In this document: one piece after another, positions 1 through 5,554 of the stretch
Numbering within the stretch: position 1 is the stretch's first letter
Layout of the letters: every line of letters begins with the position of its first letter
NCBI GenBank assembly: GCA_028281485.1
Contig: JANQJT010000337.1
Location: 1 to 12,218 of the forward strand
Source of the DNA: Phycisphaeraceae bacterium
Lineage (GTDB): Bacteria; Planctomycetota; Phycisphaerae; Phycisphaerales; Zrk34
Direction: 5' to 3'
Length of the DNA stretch: 12,218 nt
The notes under the pieces: generated by a model
What the model saw: the letters and a program-made list of their open reading frames with translations, nothing else
The model's database searches: none
Told to the model about the DNA's origin: nothing
Translations under genes and position numbers: made by a program

Positions 1-116
1 ATGCGATGGGCTTCGATGGGACCGACGGTGACGCACGGATGAGACGCCAGCGCATCCCTGGCCGGCTCAAGATCGGCTGCATCACGAACGGTCGCGACCA
101 GTCCACTGACGGGCAT
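1..116 (-). CDS. NapD-like nitrate reductase maturation protein (partial, 3' end outside window)
   Basis: Only the first 38 codons of a leftward gene are present. The start is ATG at 116, preceded by a strong AGGAG (124-128) with a 7-base spacer. The visible protein begins MPVSGLVATVRDAADLEPAR. It continues with a short helix-like stretch and then a second strand ending CVTVGPIEAHR. This beta-alpha-beta opening, with SGLV at the start of strand one, resembles NapD, the small cytoplasmic chaperone that binds the Tat signal of the periplasmic nitrate reductase NapA and helps its maturation. It diverges from an operon of redox proteins that could supply electrons to such an enzyme, which supports the call. 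The fragment is short, so another small ferredoxin-fold (ACT-like) protein remains possible. The reading frame and start are firm; the family is a moderate guess. Confidence 0.55.
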   Translation of the reverse strand, partial: MPVSGLVATVRDAADLEPARDALASHPCVTVGPIEAHR

Positions 117-123
117 AGACGAT

Positions 124-128
124 CTCCT
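124..128 (-). promoter_or_regulatory. Ribosome binding site of the NapD-like gene
   Basis: On the minus strand AGGAG lies 7 bases before the ATG at 116. It fixes the start of the truncated leftward gene and shows that this fragment is a real translated 5' end. Confidence 0.7.
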
Positions 129-175
129 GCGAGGGCGTGTGATCGACCCTCTGATTGTGAAAGTACCGACTGATC

Positions 176-187
176 TGAATTATATCA
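176..187. promoter_or_regulatory. Candidate FNR/CRP-family site (TGA-N6-TCA)
   Basis: The sequence CTGAATTATATCAA (175-188) has the TGA-N6-TCA core of FNR/DNR-type sites. The right half matches ATCAA fully; the left half is CTGAA rather than TTGAT. Its centre at 181.5 would be about -42 relative to a start near 224, if AATATT (212-217) serves as the rightward -10. That is the classic activator position, and the site also covers the leftward -10. Short degenerate motifs arise by chance in AT-rich DNA, so this is tentative. Confidence 0.3.
179..184 (-). promoter_or_regulatory. Candidate -10 box (TATAAT) for the leftward gene
   Basis: The minus strand reads exactly TATAAT here, 62 bases upstream of the NapD-like ATG. 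The hexamer 17 bases further upstream (GAAATT) is a poor -35, so the promoter may depend on an activator. The call rests on the hexamer match and its place in the only intergenic region. Confidence 0.4.
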
Positions 188-212
188 AGAAATAAAGATC
201 AATTTCTCTTGA
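185..212. promoter_or_regulatory. Inverted repeat, possible regulator operator
   Basis: TCAAGA (185-190) and TCTTGA (207-212) form perfect 6-base arms around a 16-base centre. The centre is itself partly symmetric, with GATC at 197-200 on the exact axis. The repeat lies between the predicted core promoters of the divergent genes and could bind a dimeric repressor. The Rrf2 regulator at the end of the rightward operon is one candidate. The arms are too far apart and too short for a good terminator, and no T-run follows. Confidence 0.35.
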
Positions 213-277
213 ATATTTGAGTCGCAACCGGTAGCTTTGTTTCCGGAGCAGTTGAGCCATGTCCCGCGGTCACCGGC

Positions 278-283
278 AAGGAG
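278..283 (+). promoter_or_regulatory. Shine-Dalgarno AAGGAG deciding the cytochrome start
   Basis: AAGGAG sits 8 bases before the GTG at 292, which is in frame with the ATG at 259. The ATG has only a GGAG about 10 bases upstream. The stronger site favours GTG 292 as the real start of the tetraheme cytochrome. Confidence 0.55.
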
Positions 284-291
284 TCCGAAAC

Positions 292-945
292 GTGCCCCGA
301 TCCAACCATCGCTGGCCTAATCTGCTGATCCCTCTGGGGATCATTGTCTCGGTCGTGGTGATCCTGCGTGCCAGCACCACGCTGCAACAACCCGCTCCCA
401 CGCCATCGGCCGACTCGCCGCACGTTGCCCGGCACCCCGTCATCATCCGTCAGCCCGATGGCCCCCCCACCATCGACACCGGCCGACGCGACGCCGAGGG
501 AAAGCCCATCACCGCGAATTGCTCCACGTGCCACGCCACGCGGCCGGCCAATCCGCTGCTTCATGACGGCGCCCAGTTGACCGAGTTCCACCAGGGCCTG
601 ACCACCCGGCACGGTGAGCTCAGCTGCCTGTCGTGTCACAACCGTGACGACTATCAACAGCTGCGCCTGGCCGACGGGCGTCCGCTCGCGTTTGCCGATT
701 CCATGCGGCTCTGTGCCCAGTGTCACGGACCACAGTTCCGTGATTACCAGAACGGTACGCACGGCGGCATGGTCGGCTACTGGGACCTGACCAGGGGCGG
801 GCGCTACCGCAACCACTGCGTCGATTGTCACGACGCGCACGCCCCGCAGTTCCCGCAGGTCATGCCCGTGCTGCGACCCAACGATCGCTTCCTCCGCGAC
901 GATGTTCACGACACCCACACCGATGAGGAGGCCGGCCATGAGTGA
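292..945 (+). CDS. Membrane-anchored tetraheme cytochrome c
   Basis: This protein (217 residues from GTG 292; 228 from the alternative ATG 259) should carry electrons on the periplasmic side of the membrane. A single hydrophobic segment at residues 10-26 follows a short basic start and acts as an uncleaved anchor or signal. The rest is hydrophilic and holds four CXXCH heme c sites: CSTCH (77-81), CLSCH (112-116), CAQCH (141-145) and CVDCH (176-180). Extra histidines near these sites could be distal ligands. The last heme is followed by a DAHAPQFP stretch of a kind I recall from cytochromes next to FeS/NrfD genes in planctomycetes. It is the first gene of the rightward operon and overlaps the FeS-protein gene by 8 bases. 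I see the heme motifs directly; its role as partner of the FeS/NrfD pair is inferred. The start is chosen by the AAGGAG at 278-283. Confidence 0.9.
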   Translation: MPRSNHRWPNLLIPLGIIVSVVVILRASTTLQQPAPTPSADSPHVARHPVIIRQPDGPPTIDTGRRDAEGKPITANCSTCHATRPANPLLHDGAQLTEFHQGLTTRHGELSCLSCHNRDDYQQLRLADGRPLAFADSMRLCAQCHGPQFRDYQNGTHGGMVGYWDLTRGGRYRNHCVDCHDAHAPQFPQVMPVLRPNDRFLRDDVHDTHTDEEAGHE

Positions 946-1876
946 TGGAAACAAAACCTCGCTGCCGGTGTTGAACAACATCTCGCGGCGCACCGTCCTC
1001 AAGGCCACGGGCGTGACGCTCGGCGCCGCCGCGTTTGCCGCCGCGATCAGCCCCATCGTCGAATGGGCCGCGGAAGAGACCAGCGTCGATGAGTTTCTGC
1101 AGAAGCACTACAAGGAGTTGGGCCCCGACGAGTTGCAGACCGTGATCCATCGTCTTCAGGCCGAGACGAAGGAAGACTACGGCGCCGACGTCACCATCAA
1201 CGACTACCGGCCCCGGCCGGGCGTGCGATTCGGCTACGCGCTGAACCTGTCGATCTGCATCGGCTGCCGCAAGTGTGCCCAGGCCTGCCACGAAGAGAAC
1301 AACCACGACCGCGCCAGCAACAACAGCTACATCCGTGTACTCGAGATGAGCAAGGGCAGCGTCGACCTGGACAAGGGCAACGCCGACTACGACCACCCCG
1401 TACCCCAGACGGACAAGTACTACATGCCCGTGCAGTGTCAGCAGTGCGACAACCCGCCGTGCGTGCACGTCTGCCCGGTCGAGGCCACGTGGAAGGAAGA
1501 CGACGGGATTGTGGTGGTGGACTATAACTGGTGCATCGGCTGCCGGTACTGCGAGGCGGCGTGTCCCTACCACGCCCGCCGATTCAACTGGACCAAGCCC
1601 GCGGTGCCCGCCGAGCAGATCAATCCCGACCAGGGCTACCTGTCCAATCGCATCCGGCCGCGCGGCACGATGGAGAAATGCACCTTCTGCCTGCACCGCA
1701 CGCGCGAGGGCCGGCTGCCGGCGTGCCTGGAGGCGTGCCCGACGGGCGCCCGCGTGTTTGGCAACCTGCTCGATCCCGAATCGGAAATCCGTTACGTGCT
1801 GGACAACAAGCGCGTGTTCGTGCTCAAGGAAGAGCTCGGCACCAAGCCACAGTTCTTCTACTTCTTCGACGAGTAA
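938..1876 (+). CDS. Tat-exported ferredoxin-like subunit with four [4Fe-4S] clusters (DsrO/NrfC/HybA type)
   Basis: This 312-residue FeS electron-transfer subunit passes electrons between an NrfD-type quinol-binding membrane protein and a periplasmic acceptor. The N-terminus has a twin-arginine signal, SRRTVLK (16-22), followed by a hydrophobic alanine-rich stretch, so it is exported folded. Four cysteine groups are visible: C107/110/113/117, C167/170/175/179, C199/202/205/209 and C248/251/263/267. The spacing (CX2CX2CX3C, CX2CX4CX3C, CX2CX2CX3C, CX2CX11CX3C) is that of the DmsB/PsrB/NrfC/DsrO family. The start at ATG 938 is preferred over an in-frame ATG at 902 because GAGGAG (925-930) lies 7 bases before it and the Tat signal then begins normally. 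The gene overlaps the cytochrome stop by 8 bases, suggesting coupled translation. The family is very clear; the exact acceptor is not. Confidence 0.93.
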   Translation: MSDGNKTSLPVLNNISRRTVLKATGVTLGAAAFAAAISPIVEWAAEETSVDEFLQKHYKELGPDELQTVIHRLQAETKEDYGADVTINDYRPRPGVRFGYALNLSICIGCRKCAQACHEENNHDRASNNSYIRVLEMSKGSVDLDKGNADYDHPVPQTDKYYMPVQCQQCDNPPCVHVCPVEATWKEDDGIVVVDYNWCIGCRYCEAACPYHARRFNWTKPAVPAEQINPDQGYLSNRIRPRGTMEKCTFCLHRTREGRLPACLEACPTGARVFGNLLDPESEIRYVLDNKRVFVLKEELGTKPQFFYFFDE

Positions 1877-1881
1877 AACCC

Positions 1882-2226
1882 ATGGCCCAGGCGCTGTATA
1901 CAACCGAAAACACCGTTTACGCGAACCTGTTGGAAACCGCGCCCGTCCAGTCCGGGGCCACCGTCAGCAAGCCGCTCGTCAACACCGAGGCGTTAAGGCA
2001 GATCCTCTTTGCCATGGACGCCGGCCAGTCGCTCAGTGAACACCGCGCGCCCTATGTCGCGGTGGTGCAGGTCCTCGACGGTCGGCTCCGCTTCGGTGTG
2101 GACGGTGAAACGCGCGAGATGGGGCCGAACGACTGGCTGGTGATGCCGCCAGACACGCCGCACGATCTCGACGCGATCGAGCCGACCCGTTTACTGCTCA
2201 CGCTCACCAAGGAGCCCCTCGCATGA
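1882..2226 (+). CDS. Small single-domain cupin protein
   Basis: This 114-residue protein has a cupin beta-barrel pattern. The first motif is around H54 (SEHRAPYVAVVQVLDGRLRF, 52-71) and the second is GPNDWLVMPPDTPH (81-94), ending in H94. The usual HXH pair of motif 1 is reduced to one histidine, and the glutamate position appears to be Q63, so metal binding may be altered or absent. No signal peptide or membrane segment is seen, so it should stay in the cytoplasm. It starts 5 bases after the FeS gene and its stop overlaps the NrfD gene start (ATGA), placing it firmly inside the electron-transfer operon. Small cupins of this kind occur beside redox genes, but I cannot assign a function; sensing, maturation and detoxification are all open. 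Confidence 0.82.
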   Translation: MAQALYTTENTVYANLLETAPVQSGATVSKPLVNTEALRQILFAMDAGQSLSEHRAPYVAVVQVLDGRLRFGVDGETREMGPNDWLVMPPDTPHDLDAIEPTRLLLTLTKEPLA

Positions 2227-3479
2227 GCACCGAACCCGCACCGGCCGAAAACGCCGCGCCCGGCCACCTGATCAGCTACCCGCGTTTCGTCGGGCGCTCG
2301 CTGAAGATGGCGACCGACGGCTCGCCGTTGTTCTACGGGTGGATGACCCTGCTGACCGCGGTGTGTCTCGTGGGCGTGCACGCGTGGGCGGTGCAGGTGC
2401 GCGACGGCATGGCGGTAACGGGCATGTCCGACCACGTCTCGTGGGGCATGTATATCGCCAACTTCACGTTCATGGTGGGTGTCGCGGCCGGTGCGGTGAT
2501 GATGGTGATTCCCGCGTACCTCTACCGCGACGAGCAGATGCACGACATCGTGATCGTCGGTGAGCTGTTGGCCGTGGCGGCGATCTTCATGTGCCTGCTG
2601 TTCGTGACGGTCGACCTTGGCCGACCCGATCGTTTCTTCCACCTGATCCCCGGGATCGGGCGGTTCAACTGGCCGATGTCGATGCTGACGTGGGACGTGA
2701 TCGTGCTCAATGGCTACCTCCTGCTGAACCTCCACATCGCCGGCTACCTGCTGTACATGCGATTCCGAGGGGAACGGCCCGCCAAGCGCTGGTACCTGCC
2801 GTTCGTGTACGTCTCGATCATCTGGGCCATCTCGATCCATACGGTCACCGCGTTCCTCTACTGCGGCCTGGGCGGCCGGCCGTTCTGGAACACCGCCCTG
2901 ATGGCGCCGCGGTTCCTGTCCAGCGCGTTCGTCTCCGGGCCGGCGTTCATCGTGCTGGCGCTGCTGGCGATGCAGAAGCTGGGCGGCATCCGCATCAGCG
3001 ACCGCCCCATCAAGACACTCGTCAACATCATGCGTATCACCATCCTGATCTCCCTGCTGATGATCGTCAGCGAGATCTTCACCATTTTCTACACCGGTGG
3101 TTCGCACCTCGCGGCCGCGGAGTACCTCTACTTCGGTCTGCACGGCAAGAGCGGTTTGGTGCCGTGGATCTGGACCAGCATCGTGCTGACCGTGGTCGCG
3201 GCGCTGCTGCTGCTCAAGCCGCGGATGTACGAGAACAAGCGGCTGCTGGTGGTCGCGTGCGTGTGTGCGTTCGTTGGCTTGTGGATCGAGAAGGGCATGG
3301 GCCTGATCATCCCGGCGTTCGTGCCGAGTACGCTGCACGAGGTGGTGGAGTACACACCGTCGATCACCGAGTGGCGCATCACCGCGGGCATCTGGGCGTT
3401 CGGGTTGATGGTGTTCACCGTTGGGCTGAAGATCGCGATCCCCATTTTTGCGGGTACCGAGCGCGTCGAAAATAACTAA
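2223..3479 (+). CDS. NrfD/PsrC-family quinol-interacting membrane subunit (DsrP/HmcC-like)
   Basis: This 418-residue integral membrane protein should exchange electrons with the quinone pool and the FeS subunit encoded two genes upstream. About ten hydrophobic segments can be seen, at roughly 36-58, 74-99, 110-130, 152-178, 190-214, 234-252, 268-291, 312-332, 338-364 and 388-410. Marks of the NrfD/DsrP branch include VSWGMYIANF (72-81), DLGRPDRFFH (131-140), the WNTALMAPRF region (222-231) and the C-terminal YTPSITEWRITAGIWAFG (377-394). The ten-helix size fits the DsrP/HmcC/ActC-like branch better than the shorter NrfD proper. The start overlaps the cupin stop by 4 bases. With the cytochrome and FeS genes it resembles the J-O-P part of Dsr-type complexes, but no other Dsr genes are present here. 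Direction of electron flow (quinol oxidation) is inferred from the nitrate context. Confidence 0.92.
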   Translation: MSTEPAPAENAAPGHLISYPRFVGRSLKMATDGSPLFYGWMTLLTAVCLVGVHAWAVQVRDGMAVTGMSDHVSWGMYIANFTFMVGVAAGAVMMVIPAYLYRDEQMHDIVIVGELLAVAAIFMCLLFVTVDLGRPDRFFHLIPGIGRFNWPMSMLTWDVIVLNGYLLLNLHIAGYLLYMRFRGERPAKRWYLPFVYVSIIWAISIHTVTAFLYCGLGGRPFWNTALMAPRFLSSAFVSGPAFIVLALLAMQKLGGIRISDRPIKTLVNIMRITILISLLMIVSEIFTIFYTGGSHLAAAEYLYFGLHGKSGLVPWIWTSIVLTVVAALLLLKPRMYENKRLLVVACVCAFVGLWIEKGMGLIIPAFVPSTLHEVVEYTPSITEWRITAGIWAFGLMVFTVGLKIAIPIFAGTERVENN

Positions 3480-3491
3480 GATGGCTCCGGG

Positions 3492-3914
3492 ATGATCAAG
3501 TACGGCAAGAGCACACAGAACGCGATCGCGGCGATGAGCCGATTGGCCGAGGTGTACGATGAGGGCACGCGGCTTTCGTCGGCCGAAATCGGCAAAGCAC
3601 GGAATCTGCCCCAAACCCTCACCGCCAAGCTGCTGACCACGCTTTCACAGCACGGCCTGGTCAGCGGCGCACCCGGGCCGGGTGGTGGCTACGCGCTGGC
3701 ACGCCCCCCCGCCGAGATCAGCCTTTACGACATCGCCGTCGTCTTCGAACGACCCGACGATTCGCTCATTTGTCCGTTCGGGCCCGGCTGGTGCGGCAAC
3801 AACGATCCCTGCCCGCTGCACGAGCGACTGCTGGAACTGGATCTGTTGGTCAACGACTTCCTGCAGACAACACAACTGGACATCTTCTCGCAAAACGGCG
3901 ATTCACCGGGCTGA
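3492..3914 (+). CDS. Rrf2-family transcriptional regulator with three-cysteine FeS-type motif
   Basis: This 140-residue protein has the winged helix of the Rrf2 family: YGKSTQNAIAAMSRLAE at the start, a recognition region around 36-56 (ARNLPQTLTAKLLTTLSQHG), and the wing GPGGGYALARPP (63-73). Three cysteines, C94, C101 and C107, are spaced CX6CX5C. This is close to the [2Fe-2S] or [4Fe-4S] ligand patterns of IscR (CX5CX5C) and NsrR (CX4CX5C), so it could sense nitric oxide, oxygen or iron-sulfur status. It is the last gene of the rightward operon, 12 bases after the NrfD gene, with only a weak ribosome site. It may control its own operon, and the inverted repeat at 185-212 is a possible target. 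Family assignment is firm; calling it NsrR would go too far. Confidence 0.88.
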   Translation: MIKYGKSTQNAIAAMSRLAEVYDEGTRLSSAEIGKARNLPQTLTAKLLTTLSQHGLVSGAPGPGGGYALARPPAEISLYDIAVVFERPDDSLICPFGPGWCGNNDPCPLHERLLELDLLVNDFLQTTQLDIFSQNGDSPG

Positions 3915-3943
3915 CACGCGACCGCTCTCCACGCCGAACAAGA
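3915..3943. other. Short spacer between convergent operons
   Basis: Twenty-nine bases separate the stop codons of the Rrf2 regulator and the leftward flavoprotein gene. No GC-rich hairpin followed by a T-run is seen on either strand, so transcription from each operon may run into the other or end by a factor-dependent route. Confidence 0.6.
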
Positions 3944-5536
3944 TCAGTACACGTCACGCTGGTAGCGGTTGTCCGTTGCGAGCTGTTTGATGTACGCCTT
4001 TGCTTCGTCGGGGGACAGGCCGCCCTGCGATTCGGTGATGGTGTGGAGCGCGGCATCGACGTCCTTGGCCATGCGCGACGCGTCGCCGCAGACGTAGAAG
4101 TGTGCGCCGTCCTGTAGCCATTGCCAGAGGGTCTCGGCGTCTTCGAGCATGCGGTGCTGGACGTAGACCTTCTCGGCCTGGTCGCGGCTGAAGGCGGTGT
4201 CGATGCGCGTTAATAGTCCGCTGTCCCGGTACGCGGTCATCTCGCTCTCGTAGAGGTAGTCGGTCGCCCGGCATTGGTCTCCGAAGAAGAGCCAGTTCTT
4301 GCCGGGCGCGTTGTCGGCGGCGCGCTGTTCGAGGAAGGCGCGGAAGGGTGCGATGCCGGTGCCGGGTCCGACCATGATGATGGGCGTGGCCGGATCGTCG
4401 GGCAGGGCGAAGCCGTGCGCCGGTTGGATGTAGAGGCGGACCTTCTCGCCGATCTCGACGCGCTCGCCGAGGTAAGTGGAGGCGACGCCCTTGCGTTGTC
4501 GGCCGTTGGTTTCGTAGCGCACCATGCCAACGGTGAGATGGACCTCGTTGGGGTGGGCGGCGAGTGAGGAACTGATGGAGTAGAGACGGGGCTTGATCGC
4601 GGCGAGATTCTCGACGAGGTCGATGGGCTTGGGCCTTGCAGACGAAAACTTTTCAAGCAGGTCGAGCAGGTCCATGGTATCCAGCGCGTCGGACTCGGCC
4701 AGCTTGCGCAGTGCGGCCGCCTCGTCGGGGTCGGTTGCCGAATCTGCGAGACACAGCGCCAGGTCTTCATCGGCTTCGGTAATGCAGTAATGCGCGGTGA
4801 GCGCTTCGCGGAGCGTGACGTCACCGGTAGGTGTGGGAACGGGTTCGTCACCGGTGTACCCGCCCGTGGTGAGAATCGCGCGGACCAGATCGGTGCAGTT
4901 TTCGGGGTAGACGCCGAGCGCATCGCCGACGTTGTAGGCCAGGTCGCTGCCGTCGAGATCGAGCGCGATGAAGCGGACGTCCTTGGCGGAGCCTTCGGTG
5001 TTCAGCTTCTTGACGTCGATGAGCGTGGCGGGGAAGGGGTTCTTGCGGGAGTAGCCGGTCTCGGTGGGGGCTGCGGCGGTGGCGGACGATGCTGAGCCGT
5101 TGTCGCCCGCGGAGACGGAGAGCTTGACGATCTGTTTGAGCGTCTTGGAGGTTTCTTTGCCGCCGGGCACGCAGAGCGTGAGGTCGGCTTCATCGCCGCT
5201 GGCGATGGCGTCGGCGTAGGTGCGACAGAGGTAACCGCACGAGCCGCAGTCGAGCTGCGCCATGGCGGCCATCATCTTGTCGTTGGCTGGCCGGGACTCG
5301 GTCATCTCGAGGCGCTCGTCGATGGTGAGGGCGGAGTCGTGCCACGGCGGATCGTCGGGATCGATGTCGTCGACCGGGGCGTCGATGACGGCGGTGGTGG
5401 ACGGTGAACCGGCGCTGACGCCGGTTTGCAGCGCCGCCTGCGGATCGATGTTGAGCAGGCCGGCGAAGAAGCCGTTCAGCCACGCACGCTGGGCGGGTGT
5501 GAACGGTGCGGAATCGGGAAGGATGGGAACGGTCAT
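3944..5536 (-). CDS. CysJ-like NAD(P)H flavoprotein reductase with [4Fe-4S] domain and no flavodoxin domain
   Basis: This 530-residue protein probably takes electrons from NAD(P)H and feeds nitrite and/or nitrate reductase. An N-terminal helix TPAQRAWLNGFFAGLL (13-28) is followed by an FeS motif with C97, C100, C104 and C122 (CGSCGYLC...CVPGG), like the small FeS domain of RnfB/corrinoid proteins (PF04060 type). Next comes the CysJ/cytochrome P450 reductase-type FAD domain, with RLYS (317-320) and GVAS (350-353). The NAD(P)-binding domain follows, with GPGTGIAPFRAF (390-401) and CGDASRMAKDV (483-493). The protein ends NRYQRDVY, as CysJ proteins do. The FMN flavodoxin domain normal in CysJ is missing and the FeS domain stands in its place. 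The gene starts 18 bases after the nirA-like stop and ends the operon. The fold is sure; the partner is inferred from position. True sulfite reductase activity is less likely in this context. Confidence 0.9.
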   Translation of the reverse strand: MTVPILPDSAPFTPAQRAWLNGFFAGLLNIDPQAALQTGVSAGSPSTTAVIDAPVDDIDPDDPPWHDSALTIDERLEMTESRPANDKMMAAMAQLDCGSCGYLCRTYADAIASGDEADLTLCVPGGKETSKTLKQIVKLSVSAGDNGSASSATAAAPTETGYSRKNPFPATLIDVKKLNTEGSAKDVRFIALDLDGSDLAYNVGDALGVYPENCTDLVRAILTTGGYTGDEPVPTPTGDVTLREALTAHYCITEADEDLALCLADSATDPDEAAALRKLAESDALDTMDLLDLLEKFSSARPKPIDLVENLAAIKPRLYSISSSLAAHPNEVHLTVGMVRYETNGRQRKGVASTYLGERVEIGEKVRLYIQPAHGFALPDDPATPIIMVGPGTGIAPFRAFLEQRAADNAPGKNWLFFGDQCRATDYLYESEMTAYRDSGLLTRIDTAFSRDQAEKVYVQHRMLEDAETLWQWLQDGAHFYVCGDASRMAKDVDAALHTITESQGGLSPDEAKAYIKQLATDNRYQRDVY

Positions 5537-5554
5537 GGCTGTCGTCTCGTTGGA

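Larger units (their letters stand above)
117..291. promoter_or_regulatory. Divergent AT-rich promoter/operator region
   Basis: This is the only sizeable non-coding stretch in the window and is strikingly AT-rich between about 155 and 225, in contrast to the GC-rich genes on both sides. It must carry the promoters of the leftward NapD-like gene and the rightward cytochrome operon. It holds a perfect minus-strand TATAAT (179-184), an inverted repeat TCAAGA/TCTTGA (185-212), and an FNR/CRP-like TGA-N6-TCA core (176-187). A weak plus-strand -10 candidate AATATT is at 212-217. No riboswitch-like structure or small ORF was evident. Confidence 0.6.

Noticed and set aside
259..291. ATG at 259 as start of the tetraheme cytochrome
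   Set aside because: In frame and possible, but the AAGGAG at 278-283 is ideally spaced for GTG 292, which also gives a more usual short basic lead to the membrane anchor. Not excluded.
860..1903. Long leftward open frame opposite the FeS-protein gene
   Set aside because: It is the antisense shadow of a gene with clear cysteine motifs and a Tat signal. Its product is a valine/arginine/histidine-rich string with no recognisable domain.
292..3479. Dissimilatory sulfite metabolism (DsrJOP)
   Set aside because: The gene types are alike, but there are no dsrAB, dsrC, dsrM or dsrK genes, the cytochrome has four rather than three hemes, and the surroundings concern nitrogen oxides.
2052..3614. 520-codon leftward open frame opposite the cupin, NrfD and Rrf2 genes
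   Set aside because: It spans three well-supported rightward genes and its product is histidine-, arginine- and glutamine-rich. Such frames are common opposite GC-rich genes with strong third-base bias.
3915..3943. Bidirectional terminator between the convergent operons
   Set aside because: Looked for on both strands; no stem with a T-run could be found in the 29-base spacer.
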